A stretch of 64,000 bases of DNA from Durusdinium trenchii. Lineage: Eukaryota > Sar > Dinophyceae > Suessiales > Symbiodiniaceae. Within the stretch, counting starts at the first letter, position 1, and each line of letters opens with the position of its first letter. The position numbers and the translations under genes are program-made. The stretch covers positions 131,685 through 195,684 of the forward strand of contig CAXAMN010026683.1 in assembly GCA_963970005.1 (NCBI GenBank), read 5' to 3'. Below the pieces are notes generated by a model. It did no database searches. It saw only the letters and a program-made list of their open reading frames with translations, and was not told the origin of the DNA. Of this stretch, positions 11,863 through 24,464 are shown one piece after another.

Positions 11863-13764
11863 AGGAGATGGCTGCTGTGCTCACGTCACTTCTGGAGCAG
11901 GCGCAGACAGCGTCACACCCACGGCTCAACGGATCAAACGACGAAGGTTTTCACAACGGTGGCCGGGCGGCCCGCTCCGGTATGGCCTCCTGGCAAGTGA
12001 TATGCAAAATGCAAGTGTTCTTGCTGTTGTTGTTGTTGTTGTTGTTGTTTTTTCTGAATCGTCATTCTCAGCCCACAACACCTTGACCTTGGAATTTACC
12101 TTGAACAGATCGATTAACCGATTTGTCTACCCAACAAGGTTCCCACCCAGAGTGATGGAAGGCCAAGCGAGTTTGATGGATGTGTTGCTTGATGAGTTGA
12201 TTTCCCAGCGTTTCCTGACTGAATGTATGTGACGGTTTGGCGTTCGTTTCAATAGTGCACAAGCAGAAACAACGCGCTTCCGCTCCCAGCAGGCTGGAAA
12301 CCAGTGCTTTTGCTGTATTTTCTTTTGGGCTCCGTTTTGGGACAGATGAGCTACAAAAGGAACGCATACAAGTGATGGCTTGATCAAAAAACTGTGTGAG
12401 TAACGGGCGCTTTTCACAGGCGCCACCACCTCCAGCCAGTGCCACCAATAGTTCTTGGATGGGCGCTCCTTGGCAGACAATGGGCAGAACATGGCAGGCA
12501 GGTGACGGGTGCCCCCGTGTTTGTTCAATCACTTGAGTGTGTGAGAAGCAGGATGATTAAGACTAGATGAAGGATGAGGCTCTAAGCCTGCCCCTACTCC
12601 CACCCTGCCAAAGTGGAAAACCCCTTGCATTCAAGCAACATCACATTTGAAGCTTTGCTTCAGCACAGAATGACTCATGAGATCACCTCTTCCCAAAGTC
12701 ATAGTCTAGTTGAACGAGCACCTTCCTCAAGAGCTTCTATACCGGTCATACACTAAACATACATGGCATGCATGGGGGTGTACTAGTGGAGGGAGACCCC
12801 GCAAGCTTCTCCAACCACTAGCCGTTTCTTACATAACTTTTTCCTCTTCCCAACCAGGGAGGGTTGAGTCTTTAGGACAAGTGCTCCGTCTGCCCTGCTC
12901 GCCGTTTCTCCTCGCCTGATCCGTGGTCAGAGTCGGCCTCAGGATGGGTCAACCGAGATGGATCCTAAGAAGCGGATCTTGACCGTGAGCCTGATCATTT
13001 GCCACTGGGGCAGAGTTTTGACATCCCACGGTGTCCAAAAACCACATCCGGCCAAAATGACCTATTTTTCGAGACACAAGATGACAAGCATTGACAAGTG
13101 CAACCCTGTTTCCAGATGTTTCCAGGCAATCTCTTGGATCATGAAACAATCAATGCATGTGTCTGTGTGTGTGTCAGAAATTTCACAGCCTTTTCCCAAA
13201 CCTTGTTTCAACATGTTTCTACATTTGTTCACAAAGTCCGTGACTCAGCTGAAGCCCCTGTTAATTCAATTTATTCCTGTCATTCCCATGCACCCTTGCA
13301 AAACACAAGTTTTTCCTTCGCCCACCAAAGCAAGCCTCAAAAAAAAACACACACACTTATTTGATCTTAGAATCCACGGGGAAACAGCAAACACAAACTA
13401 AGACGAACACTCGAAAACGCACACTAAAATAGACACGAAAATACCGAGGTGGCTCGGTGGCCTTCCTGGTCTACGTGGTTTATCATGCCTACGTCTTCTT
13501 CAAGAACGTCCGTGAAGATCCCAATGGCGATCACAGTGTCGACACCTGGATGGGAGCGTGTCATTTTGTTCACAACCAACCGGTGCTGGTCCATGCGGTG
13601 TTTTTGATGGTGTTTTGATGTGTTCACCGTGGTGAGTGGTGGGTGTGTGTGACCGTTACAGTTCGGTGGTGTGGTGTTTTGTTGTTTATTTCGGTGGCCA
13701 TTTCGGGTGGGTGGGCGAATTCGGCACCGGGATGAACGTGTTCCGCAACGAACTGATCAGTTAA
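11863..13764 (+). CDS. Six-exon gene for a multi-pass membrane protein
   Basis: Exons read at 11863-11998, 12151-12228, 12420-12501, 12943-13009, 13449-13611 and 13662-13764, with stop TAA at 13762. Codon phase is continuous through every junction if the first donor is GA (gt|gatatg) and the fourth is GC (g|gcagag); the others are GT. The first exons encode a soluble segment (EEMAAVLTSLLEQAQTASH). The last two encode strongly hydrophobic helices (SVAFLVYVVYHAYVFFKNV, VLVHAVFLMVSVVWCFVVY) and the tail GEFGTGMNVFRNELIS. The tail pattern E-x-x-T-x-x-N-x-x-R and the upstream HFVHN vaguely recall TLC-domain membrane proteins, but this is a weak resemblance. Upstream exons may be missing. Confidence 0.5.
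12021..12050. repeat. (TTG)n microsatellite
   Basis: A short TTG/TGT run just after the first donor of the membrane-protein gene, hence probably intronic. Confidence 0.85.
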
Positions 13765-14643
13765 GAACACAACAACTACAATCAACTACATATGTTTCTG
13801 CTTGGCTGCAATACTGTTCATAACAGTTGGATACTGTATGTTTTGCGTCGCACAAAGCAGAAAAGCTGAAAGCCTCCCAGTGCATCAAGGCAGGTATGTA
13901 AGAGATTGCCCAGTTCCCATCAAACAGGCCTTTCAGGAGCAGAGCTGAAGGCAATAACCCTGGAGTAACAGGGGCAATCTGTACTTTGGAGTTAGAGTAT
14001 CTTACAATCGTACGTGGTGTTGCTTCAGATGGGGGCTGCTTCAAGTTATGCAGCTCAACAAAAACCTTGGACATCCTTGGTGTTTCACACCTGAAGATAG
14101 AGCAAGGAAAATTTCTGCACACACAAAGCAACACTTTTTGATGGTGTGAAGACCTGCCTCACGGGTTTTGGCTGCCAGACATGACCAGTGAGAAGACGTT
14201 GAGTGACCCGAGGATTGGGACGATATCAAAGAGCTGCTTGGCCGCAGCGTGTCCAGTAAAGCCTTTCATTCATCTCACTCCCATCAAAACTCTAAAGTGC
14301 ACCACTTCTCCCGACCTTGAAGCACACGCACCACCTCATGGTGCCTCTGCATAATCCGACGCTCAACAAAAATCTCATCGAAGGTTCTTTGCAGAGCTGA
14401 TTTGCTGTGGTCTCAGCTATTCCTCTGCGGTGAACATGTCCTTCGCGCCTGGGTGGTGATCTCTCCGGCGGGTTCCGCGAATCGGCGCGGGGGTGAAGAG
14501 ACGCAGCGGCGTGCAAAGAGACATGTGCTCAAGCCCTGTGCTTTTGTGTATGTTTGGAATCTAAAAGACATCACAAGACCCAAGGCACTTAGAGTCGAGA
14601 GGAGCAAGTCAGGCATAGAAGATCATGGAAGTTCCCAGTGGAA

Positions 14644-14807
14644 TGAACATGAATGAACTGGTCGAGGTCTTTGTGATTGCTGCGGGGGGCTTCGCATTCC
14701 TCTGGTGGCAGGGCATTATCCAACCCTTCCTGAAGGAGATTGCGTGCTATGTAGCTTGGATTAAGTGGAGGGCCATATTATATCGGGATAAGGGTTCGGA
14801 ACTGTAG
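14644..14807 (+). CDS. Candidate exon with one membrane segment
   Basis: The reading MNELVEVFVIAAGGFAFLWW continues to FLKEIACY, is G/C-biased at third positions and could end at tgctat|gtagct (14755/14756); otherwise it runs to TAG at 14805. A second island at 15590 has the same layout (VEV, hydrophobic segment, W, F, then AC), so these may be related exons. No family is recognised. Confidence 0.35.
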
Positions 14808-15586
14808 ACAGAGAAAGGAGTGTGTCCCTGTCTCGGGTTCGGGGTAGATTTCTGGGTAAAGGAGCTCGCATGCCACATGGCCTGATGTGACTGTGGACGT
14901 GGAACAGTGAGTTTCTTCGGTGAAGGTATTGCTATGGATGGATGCCGCAAGCAAGCAGCGGCTTACCCCCACCTTAGCCCTCTTCAGTGGCATGGGATTA
15001 CTGTAAAGTTTCTCTGAAGACTTTCTTGGGCTGGATGGAAGCTTGTGGGCCGGCCTCAACTGCGAAGTGGAACTCCAGTATTGGAAACGGGCGCCGATTT
15101 GAGTCCATACATATCCTCGCATATCCTTCAAGATGTGAAAAGTTGATATATATATATATATGCCACCACATGCCACCACTAACTTGTTTTACTGATGCTT
15201 AGTAGAGGATAAGATTAAGATAGACTAAGGTGACTAAGGAACTGACGACCCCTCAATACAATAAGGCTTCAATCAATGTATATAACTATAATATAAATAC
15301 CTCAAGGATCCTCACCGCACCATCCACCATCCCTATTCCGCTGCTGAGCGAATCCTCACCGCACCGATTGTCCTTCCACCGGTCGATGCTGCGGGAAAAA
15401 GACGGCCCAAACAAACGCTGCCCAAAGGTGGCAAATATTTACATGTGGTGTTTCAGAAAAGAACCAAATGGAAATCCAATGGAATGACATGCATTGAATC
15501 ACATCCAAAGTGATGGCAAGCCCATTTAGACGATGTTCCTGCAGTCAATTCCCTTGAGATGAACCAAACTTCGCAAGCGAAGTGCC

Positions 15587-15836
15587 CTCACTTCGAGATG
15601 TCGAGGTTTATCTCGGACTGGTTCTCTTTCTCTTGGTGGGCGTCATCCTTGCTGAAGTCTGGTCCCAATTCTACGCCCCTTGGATGCACGACATGGCTTG
15701 CGGCGGCTTGCTGTGCATGGCCCAGGGGCGTTTCGAAGGGGGTGGTGTTGTCAGACAGACCACCTCTATCGATGACAGCAAGAGTGAAACTGTTGATGGA
15801 TGCCTTTCCTGGACTACCTGGAAATCAGTCGAATAA
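15587..15836 (+). CDS. Candidate terminal exon with membrane segment
   Basis: The open reading RDVEVYLGLVLFLLVGVILA, then MHDMACGGLLCMAQGRFEGG, continues to stop TAA at 15834-15836. G/C third-position bias is strong to about 15740 and weaker afterwards, so an internal donor is possible. It resembles the candidate at 14644 in hydrophobic pattern. Confidence 0.35.
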
Positions 15837-16460
15837 TAACCCTCCCGGCCTAGCCAATTCAGATTGTAAATTTTATTCATATCATGGGTTGATAATATAT
15901 AATCAACAGGTCTATATTATATATTACATGAAGACATTTGATTTTGAGGCGTGGAAGGGGGTTACTGTACTCGTTCAAGCGCTTGGAGACATACAATTGA
16001 AAAAGCTCCACTCCTCGCCGGAGGCGAGATGACCACCAGTGGTTCTGAATCTGTTTGGTTGGTCAAGCGAAAGCAACTCACTAAAGTCGATATCACGGAA
16101 TCCAAAGCCCAAAGCAAACCTGAACATCTATGGGGCTTAGATGTTTGATGTTTGGATTGCGCACGGGCAATTCTCGTTTGTTTAACGTCTCCTTCCGGTC
16201 GGGCGGGTCATGGTGGGAGTGGTCAGGGCCCGAACCTGCAAACTGCAAACCTTCGATCTGCTTCAATGAAGCATACAAAACCTTCCGAGAAGCTCGTGTT
16301 GCATTAGGTACCTTACAGCTGTGTGCACAGATATTGGGCTTCGGGTTCTACTTCCGTTTCTTGCTCCATGTTCACCTGAACATTTTATCAAACCAAAAGA
16401 CATGTTTTCCTTGACAAAGACTTGCGACGCGTCAGCGACTTTCTTTCACTGCCACGACAG

Positions 16461-19400
16461 ACGCCAGACGAGGCGATCTTCAGTGTGCAGATGGATCAAC
16501 TGGACAAGATCATGAGCTTCCTTCGTATTGACAACGCCAAGGCTAGAGCGGCCCGGAATATGGACCTGTCAACCCTCATGTGCGGTTTCGGCCGCAAATC
16601 TGCGCCATGCGAATCTGGGATCCCTTTGCTGGCTCGTGTCCCCCAGGGTTGCAGAGTTTTAGGATGGGAACATGTCTTGGCTATAGGTGTATGTGCTTTT
16701 CAACTCGCGGCTTTTGCTGCTCCTTATAGTTGATGGCAGATGTTTGTTGACCCACAGTCAGTTGACCCTGATAAAGCCCTTTTGCCAGTAATGAATCTCC
16801 AAGCTTTTCCAGTCCCGAAGCCGAAATCGTATGAAATCGTCAATTGATTTGCAGGATTTCGCCAAAGACATGTTGAGCGAAGCCAAATCGCACCTTGGAG
16901 TGACCAGATCATACACTTGGCTTGCCACGTACTCTAGGGCTTGAAGAATTGTACCACCTTCGGAAGATTCAGTTGTATAGATGTGTTATGATGTGTTCAA
17001 GACTTTAACGAAGGAAACCGCTGAAAAAGGGTCGGAACAAAGTGCGAGAAGGCTCCCCACTTGATGGGTGTCCAACCAACCATGTTTGAACCATCTGAGT
17101 AGTCCATGGTAGTCCACCAAAGATCCATTCATGTCCAGACCTTCAATGTGTATCCATGAAGAAGGAAAGTCTCAATTTGAACTGAAGGGGATCTTGAGTT
17201 TTTAGAGTCAAGTCTAATATGGGACACCAACACTGGCAACACAAACAATTGATGCTGCTGATCGCCGGTGATTTGGAAAACCACAGTGCGGGTGCCTTGT
17301 TTGGAACACAAATACACACCAAATAGAACTACATAGAACTACTTTGCCTTTACTAGCATCGGCTATCTTATCCCTATAGGGATCCAGTCGTACCTTCTCA
17401 GGTACGCTGATTGGAGACACTGTTATGTAGCTTTGGAGGGTCTAGTCGTACCTACGACTAGATCCCTAGGGTAGCCGAGGATCGTCGGTTCGTCGTTGAT
17501 CTCAGGGAGTCGTCGGTTCATCGTTGATCTCGGGTGTAGAGGCCATGAGTCCGGGAGACCCCCTGCTTCCAGGTTTGGGTTCATTGCCCTGCTTCCACAC
17601 AGGGGTGTCTTTTGTGAGGTCTCCCATTTTCATACTGTATTGGACCTCAGACTTGTTCGCCTGCCATGTCAACCGGACGGTCAGGATGGTCACCAAGTGA
17701 GCGGTTAGCTCGGGGCCATCAGCGGAAAACAGATCGCGAGGAGTTGAAAAGTGCTGCCAGCTTTGTCAGTGTCAGTGTTGCCTCGATTGTTTTTTTTTAT
17801 TTTTCCAAGGCAGCAAGAGCCCCCACATTTCTCTGTGATCAAACTTCACAAACTTCCAGTGGTTTTACATTACCATAGTCTGGCTGCCCGCCAATTTTGT
17901 CAATTTAGGTTGATTGTGCGGTATTACGATGGGTAGACTAAGTATCCAGAGAAGCGGGCCAGTGGTGTGGATGCATGTTCGGGATGCCCGAACCGTTTGA
18001 ACTCCAAGGGTGGCAGTGTTGATTTCTACGTTCCGAACTCCACCAATGGGCCAGTGTGGGTGTTCAGTGGTCAGACTGGTCAGACCGGATGCTTTTGCAG
18101 CCCCATAGACCGAATATCACCTATATAGACGGAATGGTCATGACTTGGACCTCTCCAAGCATCCTTCCATAGGGAGAACCGTCGAGATTCACATGTGTCA
18201 CTGGATCTCGATAACAAACCCAATACTTACAGTTATTTTCCCTATCAGTTTCTCATCAAAAAGGGGACTCAACCCAACAGCAGCTGTACGCTCCAAACAG
18301 CTATGCACCGAGACTTTCTTGAGCTCTCTGCCAAGTGCCATGTGGCACAAAGAAAAACCCTACGCTCCAAACACGAGGGATTGCTTTTCACCACGCCCAA
18401 GCCGCCCCTTGGAAACCACGCGCAACACCTGAACAGCACACCGAGTCCACACATGTGTCCACATGCTCGGTGGGCCGAGGCTGGAGGAGTTGGCCCGTGA
18501 TTTGGAGCATCGTCACAGGCGCTCCGAGCGCCGAGTTCCGCGCCGAAGACGCAGTTGGTCCAGCGAGAAGGGGAGGGGAGCAGGTCTCAGACTTGGTCTC
18601 AGACTGTTTAGATTCAGTGAGTCCCGTTCCATGATCGCCATGCACTTGTGTTTTTTTGTGTAGACTGGGGTTTAATGGGAGGTTCTGTTTGTTTGGAAAA
18701 GATAGATACACCCCAAAGTTCTCAACATGAAGGTGCTTGTCCCGCTGGAGACAAGTTCACTTCTAATGGTTGATGATGTGTGGTTTGATGTTGTGCGACT
18801 CTCAAAAGAAGAGGATAGCGGATGATAGTTGACCTGATTCTGGCATTGGGGCCTTTGACGTCACGTTCTCCTCGCACTGAACACTCGGGGGGGAAAGCAC
18901 CGCCCAACACTTCCAGGACACAAGGCACCCTGGCCATCGCACATCAGCAGCATGTTCACGGACTTCGCGGAAGCTCGGTGGCGATCGTGCCGTGGAGCAG
19001 ACCTTGGTCCGGTGGCCGGCCATCAAGAAGCCTATCACAGGGGCAAGTCCTGATATTTTTTTTGTCTGTCAAAGGGGCAAGCAGCGGGATGGTGTATGTG
19101 TCTAATCAACAACTTTGAGACCGGACCAGCCCCTTTTCACAGAATTCCGCGTCACGATTGGAATCTATGGCAGACAAACGGCCGCAGCCTCAACGCACTT
19201 CACTCTTGACTCTATACTTGTATGTAGATCGATTGTACACCCTGGAAGACTAACATGGACCTTGAAAACCACGTCGGCTGGTAGAGAAAAACAATCTTCC
19301 AAATGGCCAGGACATCAGGGTCTATGTGAGTTTTCGGTAGTGTAGATCTCCTAGTTCACTCGCAGTTTTTTTTAAATAGTTTTTTTTTTTTTCTCGAAAC

Positions 19401-22400
19401 TCCACGCAGTCAGTCCAGTCAGTCGCTGCATTCACTCTGGCTGCGCTTCCGAGGAAATCTTTCTTCCTCCAAGCTTCAAGGTACGCAGGGGCCAAAGGGT
19501 CGAACGGGTGTCATCCGTGGCCGTGGCGATGCTGCCACGACTCCACCCGCCAACCCGACAGCAGGGAAGGTAGGTGTTTCTTTCTTTTTGTTGTTCAGCT
19601 ATTCGTTTTGTTAAGCCACGCATGTGCTTTAAAACTATTCGATTACTTTAGCTATATTTTAAGGAGAATTTGCTATTCGAAGTCCCATGTCTTACACTAC
19701 AGAAGCCTTGTGCTCCATTCCTACGTTCGCCGTTGGAGTTTTGGATGCGAAGCTGAAATGCTCGGACCTTGGCTCAATCCGAATGGATTGACCCTTGATT
19801 GTTAGCCCCACCCTGCAATTAGGTTGTAAGTTGTTGTACAAGCTCTTCATATGGGGGGCTTTATCAATCCTACGTCTACATGAATGGTTCTGGTCAAAGT
19901 ATGCCCTCGACATGTCGATGCTGACACCTCGTCGATTCCATCCCGCCTGGACTTGAAGAATTTCAGGAACCTGATCGATCAGAGGTTTTGCGTATGCATC
20001 GTTGGGCAACTTGCTCCCACCAAAGTAAAACACATGAAAACAGGTGACCCGTGTGTTTTCTGCAGCACTGTGCGTTACTTCCTCTCCCCATCTGTTCCAC
20101 ATCTCTCACCTTTTGGAAGATAACCGTGGTGGATGTGACACCTTAAAGTTGGAGAGCTTTGGCCGGCCATTTTCATACTTATTTATGATTCCAAGAGCCC
20201 ATCCTGCACCGCTCGCAGGACAGGAATCAAGGGCTGACGTGGAGGTTCAAGGCATCCAACGTAGACCAAATGGGGGAGAGCACTGTCAGTACCTATTTTA
20301 CATGAGACGAATGGACAAAATGCTAGCTCGCGGTCTCAGACCACGGAGAGCTTCAAAGTCAAAGTGAAAAACGGACAAATGTGAAGACCTTTCAACCATG
20401 CCAGGGCTATTACAGGCGGCAAGAACCTTTGAGGATTTACACACAGCTCAGTCACAAAGTTGACCAAGACGCCACAACCTTGCTCATTCAGAGGGTGCTT
20501 TTCAATTCGAGAAACAGTTTCTTCCTGTTCTTTTGAAGCAGTACTATGAAAAGAACAACTGTTATAAGAATTTCTTTTGGATTCAACTGCATCCTGCACA
20601 ACTTCCACTATGAGCGCACCACGCTCCACTGGTCAGAGCGCTCCACTTGCCATCATCACCCCGTTTCCGATTTGTCCGTCACACCGCAGAACCGCACGGG
20701 TGCTGGGCACGGGTCGGGGTGCCCCAGAGTGAGAAGCACATGCGTAACGTGGTGCAGGCCACGGTTTGCACTGTTTTGTACCAGCAAGACTGATCTTGAC
20801 CTTGATCACATGTGAATTCTATGATGATGTCAGAGTATATATTAATTACTCCGAATTGCTAATTCATGCCATTTATAGTACCATAATCTGCTCACTTCTT
20901 CCTCTTGGAACGATACACCGAGGCCCCCTTCGCCGCCGCAAGTCTCCCGCGCTCCGGGCGCCGCGCGGAAGCTGGACCTGGAGCAAAGGTGCGGATCGCC
21001 GGTGTTTCCACAAATGGGTGTTGTGATGTGTTTTATGAGCGTTTTGTGAGTAGTTGTTGATAGTAGTTGTTTTCTGAACGTTTTGTCAGTAGTTGTTAGT
21101 TGTGTATAAGTAGTTGTTTCTAAGGATTTTGTCAGTAGTTGATACTGTAACAAGATTTGCACAACCGAACAACCGGCCTGCTGTTTTTCGGGGAATTGGT
21201 TGTCAACAGTTTCTCACGGAATACGCAACATAGCAGCGGAGCCTGGGAGGTTGTGACAGGAAGTCTTTGGGCTGGTTGTAGAATTGCACAACCTGCACGA
21301 ACTCTTCTAAGCGTTGTAAGTCAAGGTACTCAACATTACTCAACCAACATTTGTCAAATTTTGTTTGTGTAGCTTGCAGAAGCATATCGAACCACATCTT
21401 ACCTGACAGACCTCACCCCAACAAAAGCCATGCAGCACCTGAAATCAGCCGTTACCTATCCAAGCTGCTCGCCGCACAAGGCCTCCACCTCCGAAATTGC
21501 CGGGTGCTTGGTGGTGTGGTCACAGGGGAGAGCGCTTTGGAAACTGATTGACCGGGGCGTTCATGTCGATGGATGTTCTTTTGTGTGGAAATGCGATGAT
21601 GACACCGGGAAAGCAGTGGCAAGTGGGCCGGTGGGCCAACAGGATAGCCATGGCCATGGATAGCCCAATAGAATAGGAGCAAGCGACAGGGTGAGCTTCT
21701 CACCTTGGATGTAGGTGGATGTAGGTGTATTGAATTCAGACAAAGATCACCGTCGGATCACAATGCCATGGGAATACGAAGGCATTCCTTATTCATATGT
21801 TGGTATTGCATCAAGTCAGCCAGAGATGGTTGCATGTGGATATACTTGCTGGAAGAGGGATTCAAGGATAATGCCAGCTTTACAACAACTATATATACTG
21901 TAATTACAACAAGCCAAGACTCGCCTGTTTTGTGCTTCTATTTCTCAAGATGTACTACTGTCGGCCACGCTTTGTTAGATGGATATGGATGGTGTCCCAT
22001 GACACGCTTCCTCCAGTAGCTATCCATTTAAGCCTAAGATGTTGTCAATTGCGCCTGTGCAGTAGTGGGAGGTCTCAAGTTGAAGGGACTTGACTTGAAT
22101 GTTCCAAGTAGAAAGGGAACCTCCTGCAACAGCACTTGCTAGTTCAAGGGACGACCTGTGACGTCCGGACACATGAAAGACCAGCTTTGTTTGGAACGTC
22201 CCAAGGTCGTCTCGTCGTCGTCTCGTCGTCTCGTCGACCGGTCCTTCGGCATCCACCGGTCGACCGGTCGACCGGTCCCGGCCTCCGGCAGCGAGGCGAG
22301 AAGCTGCCTATGCGGTCTTGCAATACCGTAAGGAGCAAGGTGGACGGAGGGGGAGAGATGGGACGAGAGACGGGGAACGAAAGGGACGCGACTCTCCGCT

Positions 22401-22959
22401 TCGATTATACGCGTCGGTGTTTGGGGAGAGCGGTTTGGGGTTAGCGTTTCGGCGTCGAGTTTAGAGGCCTCTGAATTGAGAGGCACCATGGGAGAGATAC
22501 CAGAGTTGACATCGGCAAAAGGCACGGAAACAACTCAGATGAGACTGGGTGGATTGTGCTGGCTAATTTGCCTTTTCTTGTTGGACGAATTGGGGGGATC
22601 GCAAGCACTTTGTTTGATGTGCAGACAATTTTATGGAGGTGTTGCTGGCATTCAAAGTCTAACAGGTGCAGATACTGGGAGCAGCCCAACTAGAACGTAG
22701 AGCGACAGATGATCATGAATCAGGTATAGTATAAGTCAGGGTTGATTTGATGGTAGGTTGTTGTTTTCCTTTCTCTCTGTTCATCTTATGGATGCTCGCT
22801 TGTGAAACCATCATCTCCACACGGCGTTTCGGGTGTTTTCCCAGGTGCAGAGCCGGCGGAGCTGCAATGGTTGCCTGCGGAGTTGGGGGGCCTTTCGATC
22901 GTTCGATTCTGTCCGCGCCAGCGGCAAGGAGGGTGGTGATGGAAGAGCAGATCCAGTAA
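16461..22959 (+). CDS. Six-exon gene, unknown function
   Basis: Exons at 16461-16579, 18480-18616, 18917-19042, 19410-19569, 20923-20988 and 22845-22959, with stop TAA at 22957. All five junctions agree in codon phase, which would be rare by chance. Donors are GT except a consensus-like GC donor (g|gcaagt) at 19043; acceptors are AG. Segments: a helical piece (FSVQMDQLDKIMSFLRIDNA), an arginine-rich piece (LEELARDLEHRHRRSERR), then HISSMFTDFAEARWRS, a proline-rich piece with RKLDLEQR, and a tail ending ARRVVMEEQIQ. No domain is recognised. The 5' end is probably missing, and introns reach 1.9 kb. Confidence 0.5.
17441..17462. repeat. Perfect 10-bp inverted repeat (hairpin)
   Basis: Arms tctagtcgta and tacgactaga surround a CC loop. 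The related word gtcgtacct occurs at about 17387, and a 28-base direct repeat (cgtcggttcgtcgttgatct type) follows at 17484-17535. It lies in an intron of the gene above. No function is inferred. Confidence 0.7.
22203..22285. repeat. CGTCT / CGACCGGT short tandem repeat
   Basis: A run of cgtcgtctcgtcgtctcgtcg is followed by accggtcgaccggtcgaccg, made of nested palindromic units. It gives arginine/aspartate-rich artefact frames on both strands. Confidence 0.75.
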
Positions 22960-23566
22960 ATCTAAACAGTTTGCATGGGCATGGTGAAATATCCATTCTT
23001 AGACCATGGTTTCACACACCTGCTTTGTCACAGCCCATGAACGCAGCTGAGGCCATGCTTGGCAGCGCTGGTTCAGCTGGTTCCAAAACTCAGATGTTTG
23101 TGTGTTTCTTTAATTGAATGCTTGGGCTCAATCAAAGTCAGAAGAGGTTACCAAGTCCATCAAGCATTTTCTAGATCCTCAGAGCTACCAAGCCACGAGC
23201 TAAGAAGTGAGAAGAACTTCCCATGTTCATCCAAGTTCTTGATCCTTTCTTAACAAGCTAGTAAGTCAGATCCGAGCCTCCCATTTTCTGGGTTCTTCTT
23301 GGATCCCATGGTCGACGAGAGGTCGATCTAGCCGGGGTTCGACTTGTGTCCCCCACCAGGTCGAAGATATCGTCTATGGTGTACCCCAGGACTGGGATTC
23401 GCATCCATGACATGCCGGTCACCAGGAACAAGGGGGAGGAGGTTCATGGTTTGGAATCGATGCACTGACCAATAAGACTACCGCAAGAAACCACAAGAAG
23501 TGCTTGGGTGAGTTTTTGTGAGGAAAATAGTCCTTGGACCAGATGATTTATGAATGGACATTCCTG

Positions 23567-23795
23567 GAGTTGGGATCGCGGGCGAGTTCAAGTATTGGGC
23601 CAATGAGTTGGGATCGCAGTGTCTTTCGCAGTTTGACAGCAGGATCTGAGCCAAATCATCCTGGACAACCATGGAGAGGTGGAGCGGTTTATGGCGCGTT
23701 CTGGCGCATGGAGCGACGTGGGTTTTGGCGCATCTCGAAGATTCCTTGATTCGGAGCTTGCTGTTTTGGATGTTCTTCTAAAAACGGCCAGTGCT
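23567..23795 (+). CDS. Candidate exon pair, low certainty
   Basis: The reading GIAGEFKYWANELGSQCLSQ shows good codon bias and ends near 23642; a second open stretch in the same frame runs to TAA at about 23779. A GA-AG intron of only 36 nt would be required between them, which is suspiciously short. An alternative frame (VERFMARSGAWSDVGFGASR) is equally plausible for the second part. Confidence 0.25.
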
Positions 23796-24464
23796 GTGAT
23801 ACATAATTGACAAGATACATGACAAAAGGAAAACGCCGTGGGCAGAAGAACAAACAATGCAAACCCTACAGGCTCACCACGACCCAGTTCCCAGTGCTCA
23901 GTTCCCCTTGTTATTTATAGTTGACTCCTTTCATCAGCCGATGCGAAAGTTTTCCCCATCCCTCAGAGTCCCGTGGAGAAATCTCCCGCGCCCTTCGTTT
24001 TAGTCCCGCGCCCCCCCGGTGTGCGTCGTTCACCTTGTTGTTTTTTTTGCCAACGTACTTTAAATGTATTTGTTTGACTCTGACCGAGTCATAAATTCAC
24101 TTTTGTTGCGACGATTCCCCAGATTGCTTCACTCTTTCGCTTTTTCGTTCGACCGCCACCACAGATTTTCAGCACTGCAGATGTTGACAGGTGGCCCAAC
24201 TCCATCAAGTCTTCGGAGACTTGAACCGTCCGGGGCGCCAATGAAGTCGTTTGAAGGATGTTTTGGTCAAAGCATCCTTGCGTGGACATACTTGTGTCCT
24301 TGCGTGGCAGCATGTGAACCGGTCGGTGAATCAAGGACCATTTGAGATTGGCCTTGTAGTAAGTAAGATCATGATAGATCTTATATAAATATATAATTGC
24401 AGTATATAGCGGTATATACTGTATCCAAGAGACCCAGACCACATCGGACCACTTAGCTTTTGCC

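Noticed and set aside
12068-12532. 154-codon minus-strand open frame
   Set aside because: Weak bias and no splice logic. The + strand exons at 12151 and 12420 fit a phase-consistent gene across the same DNA.
22139-22525. 128-codon minus-strand and 102-codon plus-strand frames
   Set aside because: Both depend on the CGTCT/CGACCGGT repeat, and no splice or start context supports either.
23330-23365. tRNA-like T-arm (ggggttcgactt)
   Set aside because: The flanking bases do not form a T stem, and no D arm, anticodon arm or acceptor stem pairs around it.
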